NCBI GenBank assembly: GCA_947499255.1
Contig: CANMNF010000001.1
Location: 806,001 to 870,000, forward strand
Reading direction: 5' to 3'
Origin: an uncultured Sphingomonadaceae bacterium
Lineage (GTDB): Bacteria; Pseudomonadota; Alphaproteobacteria; Sphingomonadales; Sphingomonadaceae
DNA: 64,000 bases
A program made the position numbers and the translations under genes. A model generated the notes under the pieces. It saw only the letters and a program-made list of their open reading frames with translations. It was not told where the DNA came from and did no database searches. This document shows, one piece after another, positions 1 through 9,858 of this stretch (position 1 is its first letter; each line of letters starts with the position of its first letter).

Positions 1-44
1 GTGAAGCCATGGAGGTGGCCAGCGAACCGGGGTTTGGGCAGTGA
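1..44 (+). CDS. 3' end of an upstream gene (possibly trpE)
   Basis: An open frame enters from the left edge and ends in TGA at 42-44. The last residues read [13 protein letters not shown]. The stop overlaps the GTG start of the next gene (GTGA), so the two are translationally linked. A trpE product would fit the downstream trpGDC order, but the visible 13 residues do not identify it. The trpE idea is inference from context. Confidence 0.4.
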   Translation, partial: EAMEVASEPGFGQ

Positions 45-832
45 TCAGGTTTGGCGCCTTGGCGCTTGCGCTGTTCATGCTGGCGGCTTGCGATGTTCGC
101 CGCGACGATGGCATCGCGTTCGAACCCATCATTTCACCATGTGAACCTGTAGCGTTTGAAGATGTCGCGCTGACTTTGTGCACGGTGGATCCCAACACTC
201 ACCGCATTCGCACAGACCTCGCTCCGCCGCCTGGCGACACCCCTTTTCGCAGCCTATCGCAATTGCGTGATGCACTTTCGCCAGAACAGCTTGGCCGCAC
301 CGTCTTGGCGGTCAATGGCGGGATGTACGATGACGCTGGTCAGCCGATTGGCTATTATGTCGAAGATCGCCGCCGGCTGAAAATGCTTAACCGCAATGAA
401 GGACCGGGCAATTTTCACCTCCTGCCCAACGGTGTTTTCTTCGGAGAGCGCGATGGAGATTGGCAGGTGTTGAGCGCCGACCAATTCGCGCAGCGTGTCT
501 CCGAACGACCCTTTTTTGCTACACAATCGGGGCCGATGCTGGTGATAGATGGCCGCTTGCACCCCAGCATTGCCAATGATGGCGAAAGCCGCAATATCCG
601 CAATGCAGTGGGCGTTGATGCACATGGCCGCGCGCTGTTTGTGATAAGTGAAGAACGGATCAGTTTTGGCAAGCTTGCGCGCTTTTACCGCGATGTTCTG
701 GGCGCGCGAAATGCGCTGTTTCTTGATGGCAATGTTTCGCAAATATGGGACCCGGCAAATGATCGTTTGGATACAGGCGCAGCGCTCGGCCCCTTGATTG
801 TGATCGAAAATAAGGCAGAAGCAGCGCCATGA
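41..832 (+). CDS. Phosphodiester glycosidase (NAGPA/DUF2233)-family lipoprotein
   Basis: The 263-residue protein starts at GTG 41, overlapping the previous stop. It has a short hydrophobic signal with a lipobox LAAC ending at Cys17, so it is probably lipid-anchored in the envelope. The body has features of the phosphodiester glycosidase family (NAGPA-like): VNGGMYDD around residue 92, an ATQSGPML segment around 163, a NIRNAVG segment around 187 and ALFLDG near 226, in the order usual for that fold. Family members hydrolyse sugar phosphodiesters; the substrate here is unknown. It sits inside a trp gene run and its stop overlaps the trpG start (ATGA), so it is co-transcribed. No link to tryptophan synthesis is evident. 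Confidence 0.75.
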   Translation: MIRFGALALALFMLAACDVRRDDGIAFEPIISPCEPVAFEDVALTLCTVDPNTHRIRTDLAPPPGDTPFRSLSQLRDALSPEQLGRTVLAVNGGMYDDAGQPIGYYVEDRRRLKMLNRNEGPGNFHLLPNGVFFGERDGDWQVLSADQFAQRVSERPFFATQSGPMLVIDGRLHPSIANDGESRNIRNAVGVDAHGRALFVISEERISFGKLARFYRDVLGARNALFLDGNVSQIWDPANDRLDTGAALGPLIVIENKAEAAP

Positions 833-1443
833 TCAACGCGCCCGATATTCTTGTCATCGACAATTACGATAGTTTTACCTTCAACCTCGTCCATTATCTG
901 ATGGAATTGGGCGCAAAGGTGGAGACCGTCCGCAATGATGCGTTAAGCGCTTCAGAAGCCTTGGCGACAGGTACAAAAGGCATTCTGATCTCGCCCGGCC
1001 CCTGCACGCCGAATGAAGCCGGGATCAGCCTCGATGTCGTTGCCGCTTGTGCCGATGCGGCGCGGCCTTTGCTTGGCGTGTGCCTTGGCCATCAATCCAT
1101 CGGACAGCATTTTGGTGGCCGCGTTGCGCGCGGCGGTTTGATGCATGGCAAGACCAGCCCTGTCGAACATGATGGAACAGGCGTTTTTGCCGGTCTCCCC
1201 TCGCCCTATATCGCCACGCGGTATCACTCGTTGATCGTCGAGGATATTCCAGCCTGCTTGCTGGTGAATGCGACCAGCCCAACTCCGGGTCTTGAAGGGA
1301 CAAGTGTTATGGGTTTCCGCCATGAAAGCTTGCCCATTCACGGGGTTCAATTTCATCCTGAAAGCATCGCGACGCAAAACGGCCATGCGCTGCTGGCCAA
1401 TTTCCTCAATATCTGCGGGATCGAAGCAAAGGTGCAAGCATGA
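829..1443 (+). CDS. trpG: Anthranilate synthase component II (glutamine amidotransferase)
   Basis: The 204-residue class I glutamine amidotransferase supplies ammonia to the TrpE subunit for anthranilate synthesis. Visible signatures are [11 protein letters not shown] at residues 9-19, the oxyanion-strand SPGPCTP near 55, the catalytic Cys85 in GVCLGHQ, and the His176/Glu178 pair in FHPES. Length is normal. The start ATG overlaps the stop of the lipoprotein gene and its own stop overlaps trpD (ATGA at 1440), so trpGDC form a tightly coupled operon. In many bacteria the same subunit also serves PabB for folate synthesis; that dual use cannot be judged here. Confidence 0.95.
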   Translation: MINAPDILVIDNYDSFTFNLVHYLMELGAKVETVRNDALSASEALATGTKGILISPGPCTPNEAGISLDVVAACADAARPLLGVCLGHQSIGQHFGGRVARGGLMHGKTSPVEHDGTGVFAGLPSPYIATRYHSLIVEDIPACLLVNATSPTPGLEGTSVMGFRHESLPIHGVQFHPESIATQNGHALLANFLNICGIEAKVQA

Positions 1444-2432
1444 GCAGCCTTCCCCCGGCAGTTGCGCCCTTAAGCGAGGCCGAAGCAGAACGCGCTTTTG
1501 GCGCGATGTTGGATGGTGAGCCGTCCGAAGAAGAAATCGCGCGCTTCCTCTCCGATCTGGCGGATCGCGGAGAGCAGGCGGAAGAAATCACCGGCGCTGC
1601 GCGGGCCATGCGCGAAAGGCTTATCCCCATCGATGCGCCGGACAACGCCATTGATGTTTGCGGAACCGGCGGGGATGGTCACCATTCTCTCAACGTATCG
1701 ACAGCGGTCAGCCTAGTGGTGGCTGCCTGCGATGTTCCCGTGGCAAAACATGGCAACCGCGCAGCAAGTTCAAAAGCAGGCGCAGCCGATACGCTTGAGG
1801 CGCTGGGCCTCGACATGGATGCTGCTGCCCATACCGCTGAAAAAACGCTGGCTGAGATCGGCATCTGTTTCCTGTTTGCCAAAAATCACCACCCGGCAAT
1901 GGGCAGAATCATGCCGATCCGGCAAAAGCTGGGTAAGCGCACGATCTTTAATCTGATGGGCCCGCTGTGCAATCCTGCTGGCGTTAAACGTCAGTTGATC
2001 GGTATTGCGCGCCCCGCTTATGTCCCGATCTATGCCGATGCCATGCGGCGGCTGGGCACGGATAAGACTTTCATTGTTTCGGGCGATGAAGGGCTTGATG
2101 AATTGAGTTTGGATGATGGCAATGAACTTGCCGAAGTGACCGCGGACAGCGTCACCATGAAACGTGTCTATGCGCAGGAGGCTGGCCTTGGTCATGCCCC
2201 GGTTAGCGCTATTCGCGGCGGTGATGCCAAGTTCAATGCGGCTGCTTTGAAAGACTTGCTGATGGGCGAGGTGGGCGCATATCGCGATGCTGTGTTGCTA
2301 AATGCCGCAGCAGCTTTGCTTGTCGCTGGCGAGGTAGAAAGCTTGCGCGAAGGGGCTGAAGAAGCTGCAGAAGTGATCGATAAAGGGCTTGCCAAAGCAC
2401 TCCTCGATTGCTGGATCGCGGCCTGCAAATAA
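1440..2432 (+). CDS. trpD: Anthranilate phosphoribosyltransferase
   Basis: This 330-residue enzyme transfers the phosphoribosyl group of PRPP to anthranilate, the second step of tryptophan synthesis. The PRPP-binding loop is visible as CGTGGDG at residues 74-80, followed by the conserved [12 protein letters not shown] stretch at about 103-114. Glycosyltransferase family 3 organisation is complete: a small helical N-domain then the larger alpha/beta domain with [11 protein letters not shown] near 170. ATGA overlap with trpG and TAATG overlap with trpC show translational coupling. Length is typical for the family. Confidence 0.95.
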   Translation: MSSLPPAVAPLSEAEAERAFGAMLDGEPSEEEIARFLSDLADRGEQAEEITGAARAMRERLIPIDAPDNAIDVCGTGGDGHHSLNVSTAVSLVVAACDVPVAKHGNRAASSKAGAADTLEALGLDMDAAAHTAEKTLAEIGICFLFAKNHHPAMGRIMPIRQKLGKRTIFNLMGPLCNPAGVKRQLIGIARPAYVPIYADAMRRLGTDKTFIVSGDEGLDELSLDDGNELAEVTADSVTMKRVYAQEAGLGHAPVSAIRGGDAKFNAAALKDLLMGEVGAYRDAVLLNAAAALLVAGEVESLREGAEEAAEVIDKGLAKALLDCWIAACK

Positions 2433-3220
2433 TGGATAAATTGGCAGAAATTTGCGCGACCAAACGAGAGGAAGTGGCGGTGCGCCGCGCGGAAACGTCG
2501 CTCGACAAGCTGGATCATCTTGCCGCGCAAGCCAGCGCGCCGCGCGGCTTTCGCAAAGCTCTTGAGACCAAGGCGCACGATGGCTTCGCGCTAATCGCTG
2601 AAATCAAAAAAGCTTCCCCTTCAAAAGGCCTGATCCGCGCAGATTTTCAACCTGCCGATCACGCGCGCGCTTATCAGGAAGGCGGCGCAGCGTGTCTTTC
2701 TGTTCTGACAGATGCGCCCTATTTCCAAGGACATGAGAATTATTTGATCGCTGCAAGATCAGCCTGCGACCTGCCTGTATTGCGCAAGGATTTCATGATT
2801 GATCCATGGCAAGTGGCCGAAGCACGCAGCATCGGGGCGGATGCTATTTTGATCATTGTTGCCGCCCTGGAAGATACCGTGATGGCAGAAATCGAAGCGG
2901 CAGCGATAGAGCGTGATATGGATGTGTTGATCGAAGTACATAACGAAGCCGAGTTGGAGCGCGCAGCGACCAAGCTCACCTCCACGCTGCTTGGTGTGAA
3001 CAACCGCAACCTCAAAACTTTCACGACTGACCTGGCGACAACCCAAAGACTTGCCCCGCTCGCCCCGCAAAGTGCGTTGTTGGTGGGGGAAAGCGGTATC
3101 AACAGCCATGCCGATTGCCAGAAGCTTGCTGAATCGGGTGTCCGAACGTTTCTGGTGGGTGAAAGCTTGATGCGGCAAAGTGATGTCGCGGCGGCAACCA
3201 AGGCCTTGCTCAACGCATAG
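2432..3220 (+). CDS. trpC: Indole-3-glycerol phosphate synthase
   Basis: TrpC closes the indole ring from carboxyphenylamino-deoxyribulose phosphate. The chosen start is ATG 2432, which shares a base with the trpD stop (TAATG) and gives 262 residues; an upstream TTG at 2408 would lie inside trpD. TIM-barrel signatures are present: [11 protein letters not shown] at 56-66, [13 protein letters not shown] near 119, [10 protein letters not shown] near 190 and the phosphate-binding GESGINS near 216. It is a stand-alone enzyme with no fused TrpF domain. It ends the visible trp run, since about 80 bases follow before the next gene. Confidence 0.95.
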   Translation: MDKLAEICATKREEVAVRRAETSLDKLDHLAAQASAPRGFRKALETKAHDGFALIAEIKKASPSKGLIRADFQPADHARAYQEGGAACLSVLTDAPYFQGHENYLIAARSACDLPVLRKDFMIDPWQVAEARSIGADAILIIVAALEDTVMAEIEAAAIERDMDVLIEVHNEAELERAATKLTSTLLGVNNRNLKTFTTDLATTQRLAPLAPQSALLVGESGINSHADCQKLAESGVRTFLVGESLMRQSDVAAATKALLNA

Positions 3221-3260
3221 ACATCCCGCAGACATGTCGGGTTGTTATAAACAGATGTCC

Positions 3261-3280
3261 GTGCCGCACCAACGCGGCAC
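3261..3280 (+). other. Small hairpin upstream of the DUF3597 gene
   Basis: GTGCCGC (3261-3267) and GCGGCAC (3274-3280) form a perfect 7-bp stem with a 6-nt loop about 20 bases before the ATG at 3302. No U-tract follows, so it is more likely a leader hairpin than a terminator. Its role is unknown. Confidence 0.35.
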
Positions 3281-3301
3281 CAAACTTAAGGGGACAAGGA
3301 T

Positions 3302-3661
3302 ATGGGTATTTTCAGCTCCATCAAAGAAGCAATTTTCGGCAAGGCAGAGGCAAAAGAAGCTGCGCCTTCACCAAAGACGACGCCAACGTCTACGACACCA
3401 AGACCCGTTTCGGTTGTTAATGTCGAAGCGCAGCTTGATGGCATGCAAGGCTCAGACGCACTAAACTGGCGTACATCGATCGTGGATTTGATGAAACTGG
3501 TCGGTCTTGATCCAAGCTATGCCAACCGAAAGGAACTGGCGCAGGAAATGGGCCGCGATGATTATTCCGGCACCGCAGAAGACAATATCTGGCTGCACAA
3601 GCAGGTGTTGAAAGAACTCGCGGCCAATGGCGGCACTGTTCCGTCCAACTTGCTCGACTGA
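3302..3661 (+). CDS. DUF3597 domain protein
   Basis: A 119-residue soluble protein of the DUF3597 type. The N-terminus MGIFSSIKEAIFGK is a short amphipathic helix. A Thr/Pro-rich linker (about 20-40) leads to a helical C-terminal domain with SIVDLMKLVGLDPSY, KELAQEMG and NIWLHKQVLKELAANGG, the pattern usual for this family. The biochemical function is not known; family proteins are sometimes compared with small peptidoglycan- or envelope-associated domains, without support here. A GGGGACAAGG ribosome-binding site precedes the ATG. A strong hairpin directly follows the stop. Confidence 0.75.
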   Translation: MGIFSSIKEAIFGKAEAKEAAPSPKTTPTSTTPRPVSVVNVEAQLDGMQGSDALNWRTSIVDLMKLVGLDPSYANRKELAQEMGRDDYSGTAEDNIWLHKQVLKELAANGGTVPSNLLD

Positions 3662-3673
3662 TTGGAAGATTTC

Positions 3674-3713
3674 CCGCCATCCGCGTTTCTGACGCGGGTG
3701 GCGGATTGTTTGT
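3674..3713 (+). terminator. Hairpin abutting the moaC start
   Basis: CCGCCATCCGCG (3674-3685) pairs with CGCGGGTGGCGG (3693-3704) over 12 bp with one G-U wobble and a 7-nt loop, followed by ATTGTTTGT. It resembles a rho-independent terminator for the DUF3597 transcript. However, moaC starts at 3714, only 9 bases after the stem, and no free ribosome-binding site lies between them. The hairpin may therefore also affect moaC translation. Confidence 0.6.
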
Positions 3714-4184
3714 ATGACCAACCTTACACATCTCGATAAAGACGGCGCTGCACGCATGGTCGATGTCGGCGCGAAGTCAGAAACCAAACGCAGCGCTACT
3801 GCCGCTGGACGCATTCGGATGAGCGCCCATACCCTGCAAGCTATTCGCGATGGCAGTGGGCCAAAAGGCGATGTGCTGGCCACAGCGCGCATTGCCGGGA
3901 TCATGGCCGCAAAGAAAACCGGCGATCTGATCCCGCTTTGCCATCCGCTTGCACTCGATAGTGTCACAGTTGATTTTGAGCTTGGAGAGGATGTGGTGGA
4001 GGTTCGCGCAACCGCCTCTCTCACAGCGAAAACAGGCGTAGAAATGGAAGCGTTAACAGCGGCTTCTGTTGCACTCCTCACAATTTATGACATGGCCAAA
4101 GCGCTGGAAAAAGGCATGGTGATCGAACATGTGCGCCTGATCGCCAAAACCGGCGGCAAAAGTGGTGACTGGCACGCCGAATGA
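3714..4184 (+). CDS. moaC: Cyclic pyranopterin monophosphate synthase
   Basis: MoaC acts after MoaA in molybdenum cofactor synthesis, forming cyclic pyranopterin monophosphate. The 156 residues align end to end with the family: NLTHLD start, MVDVGAK at 15-21, Lys51 in KGDV, TARIAGI at 57-63, LIPLCHPL at 72-79 with His77, TGVEMEAL, and Asp126 in IYDMAKA. The C-terminal GGKSGDW is also kept. The start agrees with the E. coli protein, so the ATG at 3714 is well supported although a stem-loop sits where a Shine-Dalgarno would be. moeA follows with an overlap or a 10-base gap. Confidence 0.96.
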   Translation: MTNLTHLDKDGAARMVDVGAKSETKRSATAAGRIRMSAHTLQAIRDGSGPKGDVLATARIAGIMAAKKTGDLIPLCHPLALDSVTVDFELGEDVVEVRATASLTAKTGVEMEALTAASVALLTIYDMAKALEKGMVIEHVRLIAKTGGKSGDWHAE

Positions 4185-5385
4185 TGACCGCGAAGTGAGC
4201 TTTCCACCTCCCATTCCCTATCAAGATGCGCAGGCCCGCTTGCTGGAATTGGCGCAGCCATTGAGCGCCGAGCAATGCCAGCTCGAACATCCACTTGGCC
4301 GCTACTTGGCTGAACCGCTGACCTCGCGAAGGACGCAGCCGCCCGCTGATCTCTCTGCGATGGATGGCTATGCCGTGCGCGCGGATGAACCAAGCGGGCC
4401 GTGGCGTATTGTGGGAGAAAGCGCAGCCGGGCACCCATTTGGCGATACGCTCGCCGCGGGTGAAGCCGTGCGCATATCCACCGGCGCTTTGATGCCCGAT
4501 GGCAGTGGCGCAGTGCTGTTACAGGAGAATGCGGAGCGCGATGGCCAGCACCTCCGGCTCAAGGGCGAGGACGCGGCAACACCGCGCCATATTCGCCGCA
4601 CCGGCCTTGATTTTCGCGAAGGTGACAGGCTGATCGCGCAAGGCACACAGATGCGCGCGCCGCATATCGCCTTGGCGCTTTCTGGCGGACACCGAACGGC
4701 GATGGTCCGCGCGAAACCAAGCATCGCGATCATCGACAATGGTGATGAACTCGCCAGCGATCCTGCGCAGGCCGCCGCGCATCAAATCCCGGCAAGCAAT
4801 GGCGCTATGCTGGCAGCGATGGCCGCGCCTTTGGTAAACAACATCAAACGCCTTGGCCCGGTGCCTGACAATCAAGATGCTCTTGCTGATGCCCTGAGGC
4901 AAGCAGGCGATGTAGATGTGATCGTCACCAGCGGCGGAGCCTCTGTTGGCGATCACGATCTGGTGCGCCCCGCGTTGGAGCAATGGGGTGCCAAACTTGA
5001 TTTTTGGCGCATTGCGATGAAGCCGGGAAAGCCGCTTTTGGTGGCGAAACGCGGCCGCCAGCTGATCCTTGGCCTGCCCGGAAATCCGGTTTCAAGTTTT
5101 GTGACTTCCTGGCTTTTCCTGATGCCGCTATTACGCCATTTGGCAGGCGCTGCGCAGCCTCTGCCAAAGCCATTGCATTTGCCCTGCTCTGCAGAGTTGC
5201 CTGCCAATGGCCCCCGCGCCACGTTTGTACGAGCGCAAATCTCGCAGGACGGCGTTTCACCGATATCACAACAGGATTCCAGCGCTTTGGCGGCCCTTGC
5301 GTTAAGCGATGCGTTGATCGAACGGCCACCATATGCGCCAGCGCTCGACCAAGGCGAGCAAGTCCCGGTATTCCCACTGATATAG
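4162..5385 (+). CDS. moeA: Molybdopterin molybdotransferase
   Basis: MoeA inserts molybdate into adenylylated molybdopterin, the last step of Mo-cofactor assembly. Family marks include [10 protein letters not shown] near residue 65, the MoCF-domain motif [11 protein letters not shown] near 255, KPGKPLL and [10 protein letters not shown] near 310. Domain order matches MoeA (N-terminal domains I/II, MoCF-like domain III, C-terminal beta domain IV). The start is uncertain: GTG 4162 or 4165 would overlap moaC by about 20 bases, while GTG 4195 (MSFPPPIPY) begins 10 bases after the moaC stop and gives 396 residues, closer to homologues. Either way it is co-transcribed with moaC. Confidence 0.93.
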   Translation: MVTGTPNDDREVSFPPPIPYQDAQARLLELAQPLSAEQCQLEHPLGRYLAEPLTSRRTQPPADLSAMDGYAVRADEPSGPWRIVGESAAGHPFGDTLAAGEAVRISTGALMPDGSGAVLLQENAERDGQHLRLKGEDAATPRHIRRTGLDFREGDRLIAQGTQMRAPHIALALSGGHRTAMVRAKPSIAIIDNGDELASDPAQAAAHQIPASNGAMLAAMAAPLVNNIKRLGPVPDNQDALADALRQAGDVDVIVTSGGASVGDHDLVRPALEQWGAKLDFWRIAMKPGKPLLVAKRGRQLILGLPGNPVSSFVTSWLFLMPLLRHLAGAAQPLPKPLHLPCSAELPANGPRATFVRAQISQDGVSPISQQDSSALAALALSDALIERPPYAPALDQGEQVPVFPLI

Positions 5386-5414
5386 GCGATCCGGGGCTTG
5401 ACTTAGCGCGTTTC

Positions 5415-5451
5415 GTTCCATACTTGTTCCTCAATCGTTCCAAATTGGAAC
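5415..5451 (+). promoter_or_regulatory. LexA (SOS) operator with three GTTC half-sites
   Basis: GTTC occurs at 5415, 5426 and 5437, each separated by exactly 7 bases, so two overlapping copies of the alphaproteobacterial SOS box GTTC-N7-GTTC are present. The third half-site also opens a perfect 15-base palindrome, GTTCCAA-A-TTGGAAC (5437-5451). The cluster ends 22 bases before the lexA ATG, where autoregulation by LexA is expected. Confidence 0.85.
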
Positions 5452-5473
5452 ATTTGTGAGGGAGCGCTATGCG

Positions 5474-6151
5474 ATGCTAACGGCCAAGCAACATGAACTT
5501 CTGCTTTTCATTCAGAAGCGGCTTGAAGAATCAGGTATTTCGCCAAGCTTTGAAGAAATGAAAGAGGCGCTCGATCTTAAAAGCAAGTCTGGTGTGCACC
5601 GGTTGATCTCAGCTTTGGAAGAACGCGGCTTTATCGGACGTTTGCCCAATAGGGCGCGCGCTCTGGAGGTGCTCAAACAACCCGAAGATGTGATCACATC
5701 GCGCGCGGCAAATGATGCGGTAGGCAGCGTGACAACTCCTCCGGCCAGCACACCGCAGGCCGCCAATGATGTGATCGAAATCCCGCTCCACGGGAAGATT
5801 GCCGCTGGTGCCCCGATTGAGGCGCTGGAAGGCAATCAAGTGCTGCCCGTTCCGGCAGCTTTGCTTGGCTCTGGTGATCATTATGCGTTGGAAGTTTCGG
5901 GTGATTCCATGATCGAGGCTGGTATTTTTGATGGCGATTTTGCGCTCGTAAAACGGGCCAATACGGCGCGTGATGGTGAAATTGTTGTCGCACTTGTGCG
6001 CGGCGAAGAAGCGACATTGAAATATCTGCATCATGACGGCGGCAATATCCGGCTTGACCCGGCTAATGCCGCGCTCGATCCGCAGGTTTACAACGATGCC
6101 GAAGTCGAAGTGCAAGGCAAGCTGGCTGGATTGCTGCGCCGTTACAACTGA
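5474..6151 (+). CDS. lexA: SOS-response repressor and protease LexA
   Basis: LexA represses the SOS regulon and is inactivated by RecA-stimulated self-cleavage. ATG 5474 is chosen (225 residues, starting [10 protein letters not shown]) because it matches the family N-terminus and has GAGGGAG upstream; a GTG at 5456 adds six unlikely residues. A winged helix-turn-helix spans about 1-65 ([20 protein letters not shown]), a linker follows, and the S24 peptidase domain has the Ala111-Gly112 cleavage site, catalytic Ser145 in GDSMIEAG, and Lys185 in ATLKYL. The upstream SOS boxes indicate autorepression. A convergent comEC lies downstream. Confidence 0.95.
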   Translation: MLTAKQHELLLFIQKRLEESGISPSFEEMKEALDLKSKSGVHRLISALEERGFIGRLPNRARALEVLKQPEDVITSRAANDAVGSVTTPPASTPQAANDVIEIPLHGKIAAGAPIEALEGNQVLPVPAALLGSGDHYALEVSGDSMIEAGIFDGDFALVKRANTARDGEIVVALVRGEEATLKYLHHDGGNIRLDPANAALDPQVYNDAEVEVQGKLAGLLRRYN

Positions 6152-6158
6152 CTTTTTG

Positions 6159-6198
6159 GGAGAGGGCGCGCGGTCTTAATCGGGCGCGCGCCCTCTCC
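6159..6198. terminator. 14-bp hairpin between convergent lexA and comEC
   Basis: GGAGAGGGCGCGCG (6159-6172) pairs perfectly with CGCGCGCCCTCTCC (6185-6198) around a 12-base loop that contains the comEC stop. It begins 8 bases after the lexA stop and could stop transcripts from both sides. No U-tract follows on either strand, so intrinsic termination is not certain. Confidence 0.55.
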
Positions 6199-8359
6199 AC
6201 CAACCGTGATCGCCTTGCGCAGCGGCAACAGTAGTGATTTGCTGATCGCTCAGCGTGATCGCTAGACCGCCAGTCTCTTCGAGCATCCGCCTGTCCGCCC
6301 GCAACCATCGCGGCTGACAGGAACGCGGCAACCAGCGGTCTGACACTACGATATCTGAACGCTCACAGGCGGCGGCCAAGCTGCGCTCGGTTACAAGCTC
6401 GCGATTGCGGCTCATCATAACCGACCACTCACGTCCTCCCCGCGCCAATGTCATCACGCAAAATTCGCGGCTGCATTGCGCGCCGGGATATTGCGCGAGT
6501 GGAAGCGGCTCTCCATCGAAACCGGCCAGCTCGGTAAGGTTATCGCGCGCAAACGAACTGCGGCTGTCCCTCAAAACCAAAAGCCTTTGATCTTCGCCAC
6601 TAATGCCGACATGCCTGCCATCGCCTGAAATCAACAGGTCTGGCACTGGCGTTGTGATCAGCAATACCGTCGCCAATGCTGCGGGTAGAAGGCCAAGCAA
6701 TCGCGCCCGGCCACGCCACAAAGCAAGCCACAGGCCCCCGACAACAAACAGCGCCAAAGTGCCATACCCCATCTGCGGCACCAGCTTTACTGCGCCCGGT
6801 TGGCTCGACGTAAAATGCGCAATACCCAGCAAAAGATCGAGCGACTTGCCAGCCAACCACCATGCCGGCGCGCCCAGCCCCACAATATCAAGAGCAAGCG
6901 CGGCCGCTATCAATGGCATGGAGACAAAGGTCACGAGCGGAATGGCACCAAGATTGGCTATCGCTCCGTAAACACCGGCGCGGTGAAAATGGAACAGGAC
7001 AATGGGCATTAGGGCGATTTCGATCACCAACCCCGTTATCAAAAGCATTGCAGCGCGTCTGCCAAACCATACCGGCCAGATTTCTTCTCGCGCTTTCAGG
7101 AATGCTCGAACTGGTCCGCTATTGTGGAGCGCGACAATCGCCAGAACGGCACAAAAGCTCATTTGAAAACTTGGGCCAACCACGCTTTCTGGCCAAAGCA
7201 GCATGACCACCACTCCGGCAACCGCAACCATACGCAGCGATAACGGCTCTCGGCCTAAGGCCAGCGCAATCAATACCAGCAGCGCGGCCACGCAACTGCG
7301 CACAGTGGGCACCTGCGCGCCGGTGAGCAGCGTATACCCAATGCCGCCCAGCGCCGCGATAGCCGCAGCGATGATCGGCAGGCGCACGCGCAAAGCCAAG
7401 CCTGTCCAAAGCCCCAGCAATTTGAGCGCAAGGAAGTATGTGCCCGCGATCACCGCGCTCACGTGAAGCCCGCTAATCGCCAGCAAGTGCGTCAGGCCAG
7501 CATCGCGCATCGCCACTTCATCCGCTTCGTTAATCGCGCCGCGATCACCGCTGGCAAAAGCGGCAGCGATTGTCCCGGCAGAGCCTCCCATCTGTGAACG
7601 GACATGGGCCGAAAGCTGCCTTTGCCAGCGTGAAATCAGCGCGCCACCTTCAGGGGCAGGCTCAACAATGGTGACTTCGCCTTGCGCGCTGCCTGTGGCG
7701 ATATAGCCTTGAAACCAGGCGGCCCGCGCAAAGTTGTATGAGCCCGGCAACATCGGCGGTGCAGGCGGCATCAAACGCGCCTGCATGGCAACCATCGCGC
7801 CTTCATCCAGCCCTGCTTTGTCATCCTCCGATGGTACATTGACGCGGATCTTGGCTGCCTCGCCCGTGTCAGGGTGCCGGATTGCCAAAACCAATCGAAC
7901 CCTATCATCGGCAGGCTGCTCAATGCGTTCGAGCACTCGGCCTTCTACCTGCATGGCAACAGGCCGTTCCAAAGCTTGAACACCAACCAGTTCAGACCGC
8001 GCCCAAATCAGCGCCACGCCCAAGGCAACCAAAATGCCCACCGCAGAACAGGCCCAAAAAAGATGCGTGCGTTCTTCGCGACCCTTCCAGCGCAACGCAG
8101 CCAACAATGCCAGGATCACGCCGCCAGACAGCGCCGCGACCCATTGGCCTGGCCCTTCCAGCCAGAACCACAGCAGAATTCCTCCAGCCAATGTCACCGC
8201 CATCCACGGTCCGCGATCAAAGCCTGCCTGGCGAAGAAATTCTTCTGCGATGTCGGCCATGCTGGACAAAGAGCCAAGCTTTCGCCAAGGCGTACGCTGC
8301 GGCGCAGCATTGTCAGGTTCATCACCCAATGGAACCAGAGGCTGCGACTGCGATGGCAT
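6176..8359 (-). CDS. comEC: ComEC/Rec2-family membrane protein
   Basis: ComEC proteins form the inner-membrane channel for DNA uptake. This one is about 727 residues from ATG 8359 (MPSQSQPLV); ATG 8398 or 8488 upstream are alternatives but overlap gltX. The sequence shows N-terminal hydrophobic helices, a DUF4131-like soluble section ([21 protein letters not shown]) and the Competence domain with [15 protein letters not shown], the QVPTVRS motif, SFQMSF and many membrane helices. The C-terminal soluble part lacks a HxHxDH metallo-beta-lactamase motif, so it is the short form with a degenerate nuclease-like tail. It is divergent from gltX with almost no intergenic space. Confidence 0.88.
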   Translation of the reverse strand: MPSQSQPLVPLGDEPDNAAPQRTPWRKLGSLSSMADIAEEFLRQAGFDRGPWMAVTLAGGILLWFWLEGPGQWVAALSGGVILALLAALRWKGREERTHLFWACSAVGILVALGVALIWARSELVGVQALERPVAMQVEGRVLERIEQPADDRVRLVLAIRHPDTGEAAKIRVNVPSEDDKAGLDEGAMVAMQARLMPPAPPMLPGSYNFARAAWFQGYIATGSAQGEVTIVEPAPEGGALISRWQRQLSAHVRSQMGGSAGTIAAAFASGDRGAINEADEVAMRDAGLTHLLAISGLHVSAVIAGTYFLALKLLGLWTGLALRVRLPIIAAAIAALGGIGYTLLTGAQVPTVRSCVAALLVLIALALGREPLSLRMVAVAGVVVMLLWPESVVGPSFQMSFCAVLAIVALHNSGPVRAFLKAREEIWPVWFGRRAAMLLITGLVIEIALMPIVLFHFHRAGVYGAIANLGAIPLVTFVSMPLIAAALALDIVGLGAPAWWLAGKSLDLLLGIAHFTSSQPGAVKLVPQMGYGTLALFVVGGLWLALWRGRARLLGLLPAALATVLLITTPVPDLLISGDGRHVGISGEDQRLLVLRDSRSSFARDNLTELAGFDGEPLPLAQYPGAQCSREFCVMTLARGGREWSVMMSRNRELVTERSLAAACERSDIVVSDRWLPRSCQPRWLRADRRMLEETGGLAITLSDQQITTVAAAQGDHGWWRGRAPD

Positions 8360-8387
8360 AAAAGAAACAGACAGGATTGCAGGGGCA

Positions 8388-9818
8388 ATGGCAAGCATGG
8401 GTTCGGCGCAAATGGACGGGAAACGCCCCGTCGTCACTCGTTTCGCCCCAAGTCCCACGGGCTTTTTGCATATTGGCAACGCCCGCACAGGGCTGTTCTC
8501 ATGGCTTTATGCCAAACATCATGGCGGCAAAGCGCTTTTGCGCATCGAAGATACCGATAAACAGCGCTCCACCAAAGAAGCCATCGATGTCATTTTCGAT
8601 GGGCTGGACTGGCTTGGACTGACTTTTGATGATGAGCCAGTTTTTCAGTCCGAACGCGCTGATCGTCATGCGCAGGTCGCGCAAAAACTGCTGGATGCGG
8701 GCAAAGCTTACAAATGTTTTGCGACGTCTGAAGAACTGGCAGAAATGCGCGAGCAGCAACGGGCGAACAAGCAACCTCTGCGCTATGACGGGCGCTGGCG
8801 TGAACGCGATCCGGGTGAAGCTCCCGAAGGCGCGCCCTTTACCGTTCGGATCAAAACGCCCGAAGGCGGCGAAACGATTATCGAAGATGCTGTCCAAGGC
8901 CGCGTCAAAGTCGATAATCGCGAGATTGATGATTTTATTCTGCTGCGGGCCGATGGCACGCCGACCTATATGCTTGCCGTTGTGGTGGACGATATGGATA
9001 TGGGATGCACGCATATCATCCGCGGTGACGATCATTTGAACAATGCTTTCCGGCAGTTACAGGTCATCCACGCCATGCAAGGTATCGAGGATGGCTGGGA
9101 CGACCCTGTCTATGCACACGTTCCGCTTATTCACGGAAATGACGGCGCGAAACTGTCCAAGCGTCACGGAGCTATGGGTGTCGATGCCTATCGTGATGAG
9201 CTGGGGATTTTGCCGGAGGCCTTGTTCAACTATTTGCTGAGGCTTGGTTGGGGTCACGGCGATCAGGAAGAGTTCAATGTCGAGCAAGCCATTGAATTGT
9301 TTGATATTGATGCGGTCAATAAAGGCCCCAGCCGCTTCGACCTGAAGAAGCTGCGCAATATGAATGGGCATTACATCCGCGAAGCCGATGATGCGCGTTT
9401 GGCTGGTATTGTTGCGAAGAAGCTTGGTGTAGAAGACACCGACCTGCTGACCGAAGCGATGCCGGTTTTGAAAACACGAGCGCGCGATATTAATGAGCTG
9501 GCAGACGGTGCGGGCTTTTTGTTCAGCAAAAGGCCGCTTAATCTGACTGAGAAGGCAGCCGGTTTGCTCAATGATGAAGCTAGAGAGCGACTAACTGCAA
9601 TTTCTACGCGGCTCAAAGCGGAAGAAAGCTGGACAATCGAGCCGCTGGAGGCCAATCTAAATGCATACGCGGAGGAGCTGGGGCTTGGTCTTGGCAAACT
9701 CGCGCAGCCGCTACGTGCGGCGCTCACAGGGCAAACCACCTCGCCCGGAATTTTCGATGTGCTGGTTCTCCTCGGACAGGAAGAGAGCCTGGCGCGAATA
9801 GACGCGCAGGCGGCCTGA
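8388..9818 (+). CDS. gltX: Glutamyl-tRNA synthetase
   Basis: A class Ic aminoacyl-tRNA synthetase that charges tRNA-Glu (and in many alphaproteobacteria tRNA-Gln, later amidated). The HIGH motif is HIGN at residues 28-31 within [14 protein letters not shown], and the KMSKS counterpart is AKLSKRHGA near 250. From ATG 8388 the protein has 476 residues, a normal length; ATG 8397 and 8412 are also possible because the first dozen residues are not conserved. A long in-frame extension upstream to 8034 is antisense to comEC and is not used. gltA follows 40 bases downstream. Confidence 0.94.
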   Translation: MASMGSAQMDGKRPVVTRFAPSPTGFLHIGNARTGLFSWLYAKHHGGKALLRIEDTDKQRSTKEAIDVIFDGLDWLGLTFDDEPVFQSERADRHAQVAQKLLDAGKAYKCFATSEELAEMREQQRANKQPLRYDGRWRERDPGEAPEGAPFTVRIKTPEGGETIIEDAVQGRVKVDNREIDDFILLRADGTPTYMLAVVVDDMDMGCTHIIRGDDHLNNAFRQLQVIHAMQGIEDGWDDPVYAHVPLIHGNDGAKLSKRHGAMGVDAYRDELGILPEALFNYLLRLGWGHGDQEEFNVEQAIELFDIDAVNKGPSRFDLKKLRNMNGHYIREADDARLAGIVAKKLGVEDTDLLTEAMPVLKTRARDINELADGAGFLFSKRPLNLTEKAAGLLNDEARERLTAISTRLKAEESWTIEPLEANLNAYAEELGLGLGKLAQPLRAALTGQTTSPGIFDVLVLLGQEESLARIDAQAA

Positions 9819-9858
9819 TTGGGCCCCGGCAGTAATGGCATGATGAAGGAGACAATTC

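Noticed and set aside
8034-8387. N-terminal extension of gltX by 118 codons
   Set aside because: The extension is antisense to comEC, is rich in Arg, Pro and Ser, and lies before the point where glutamyl-tRNA synthetase homology begins.
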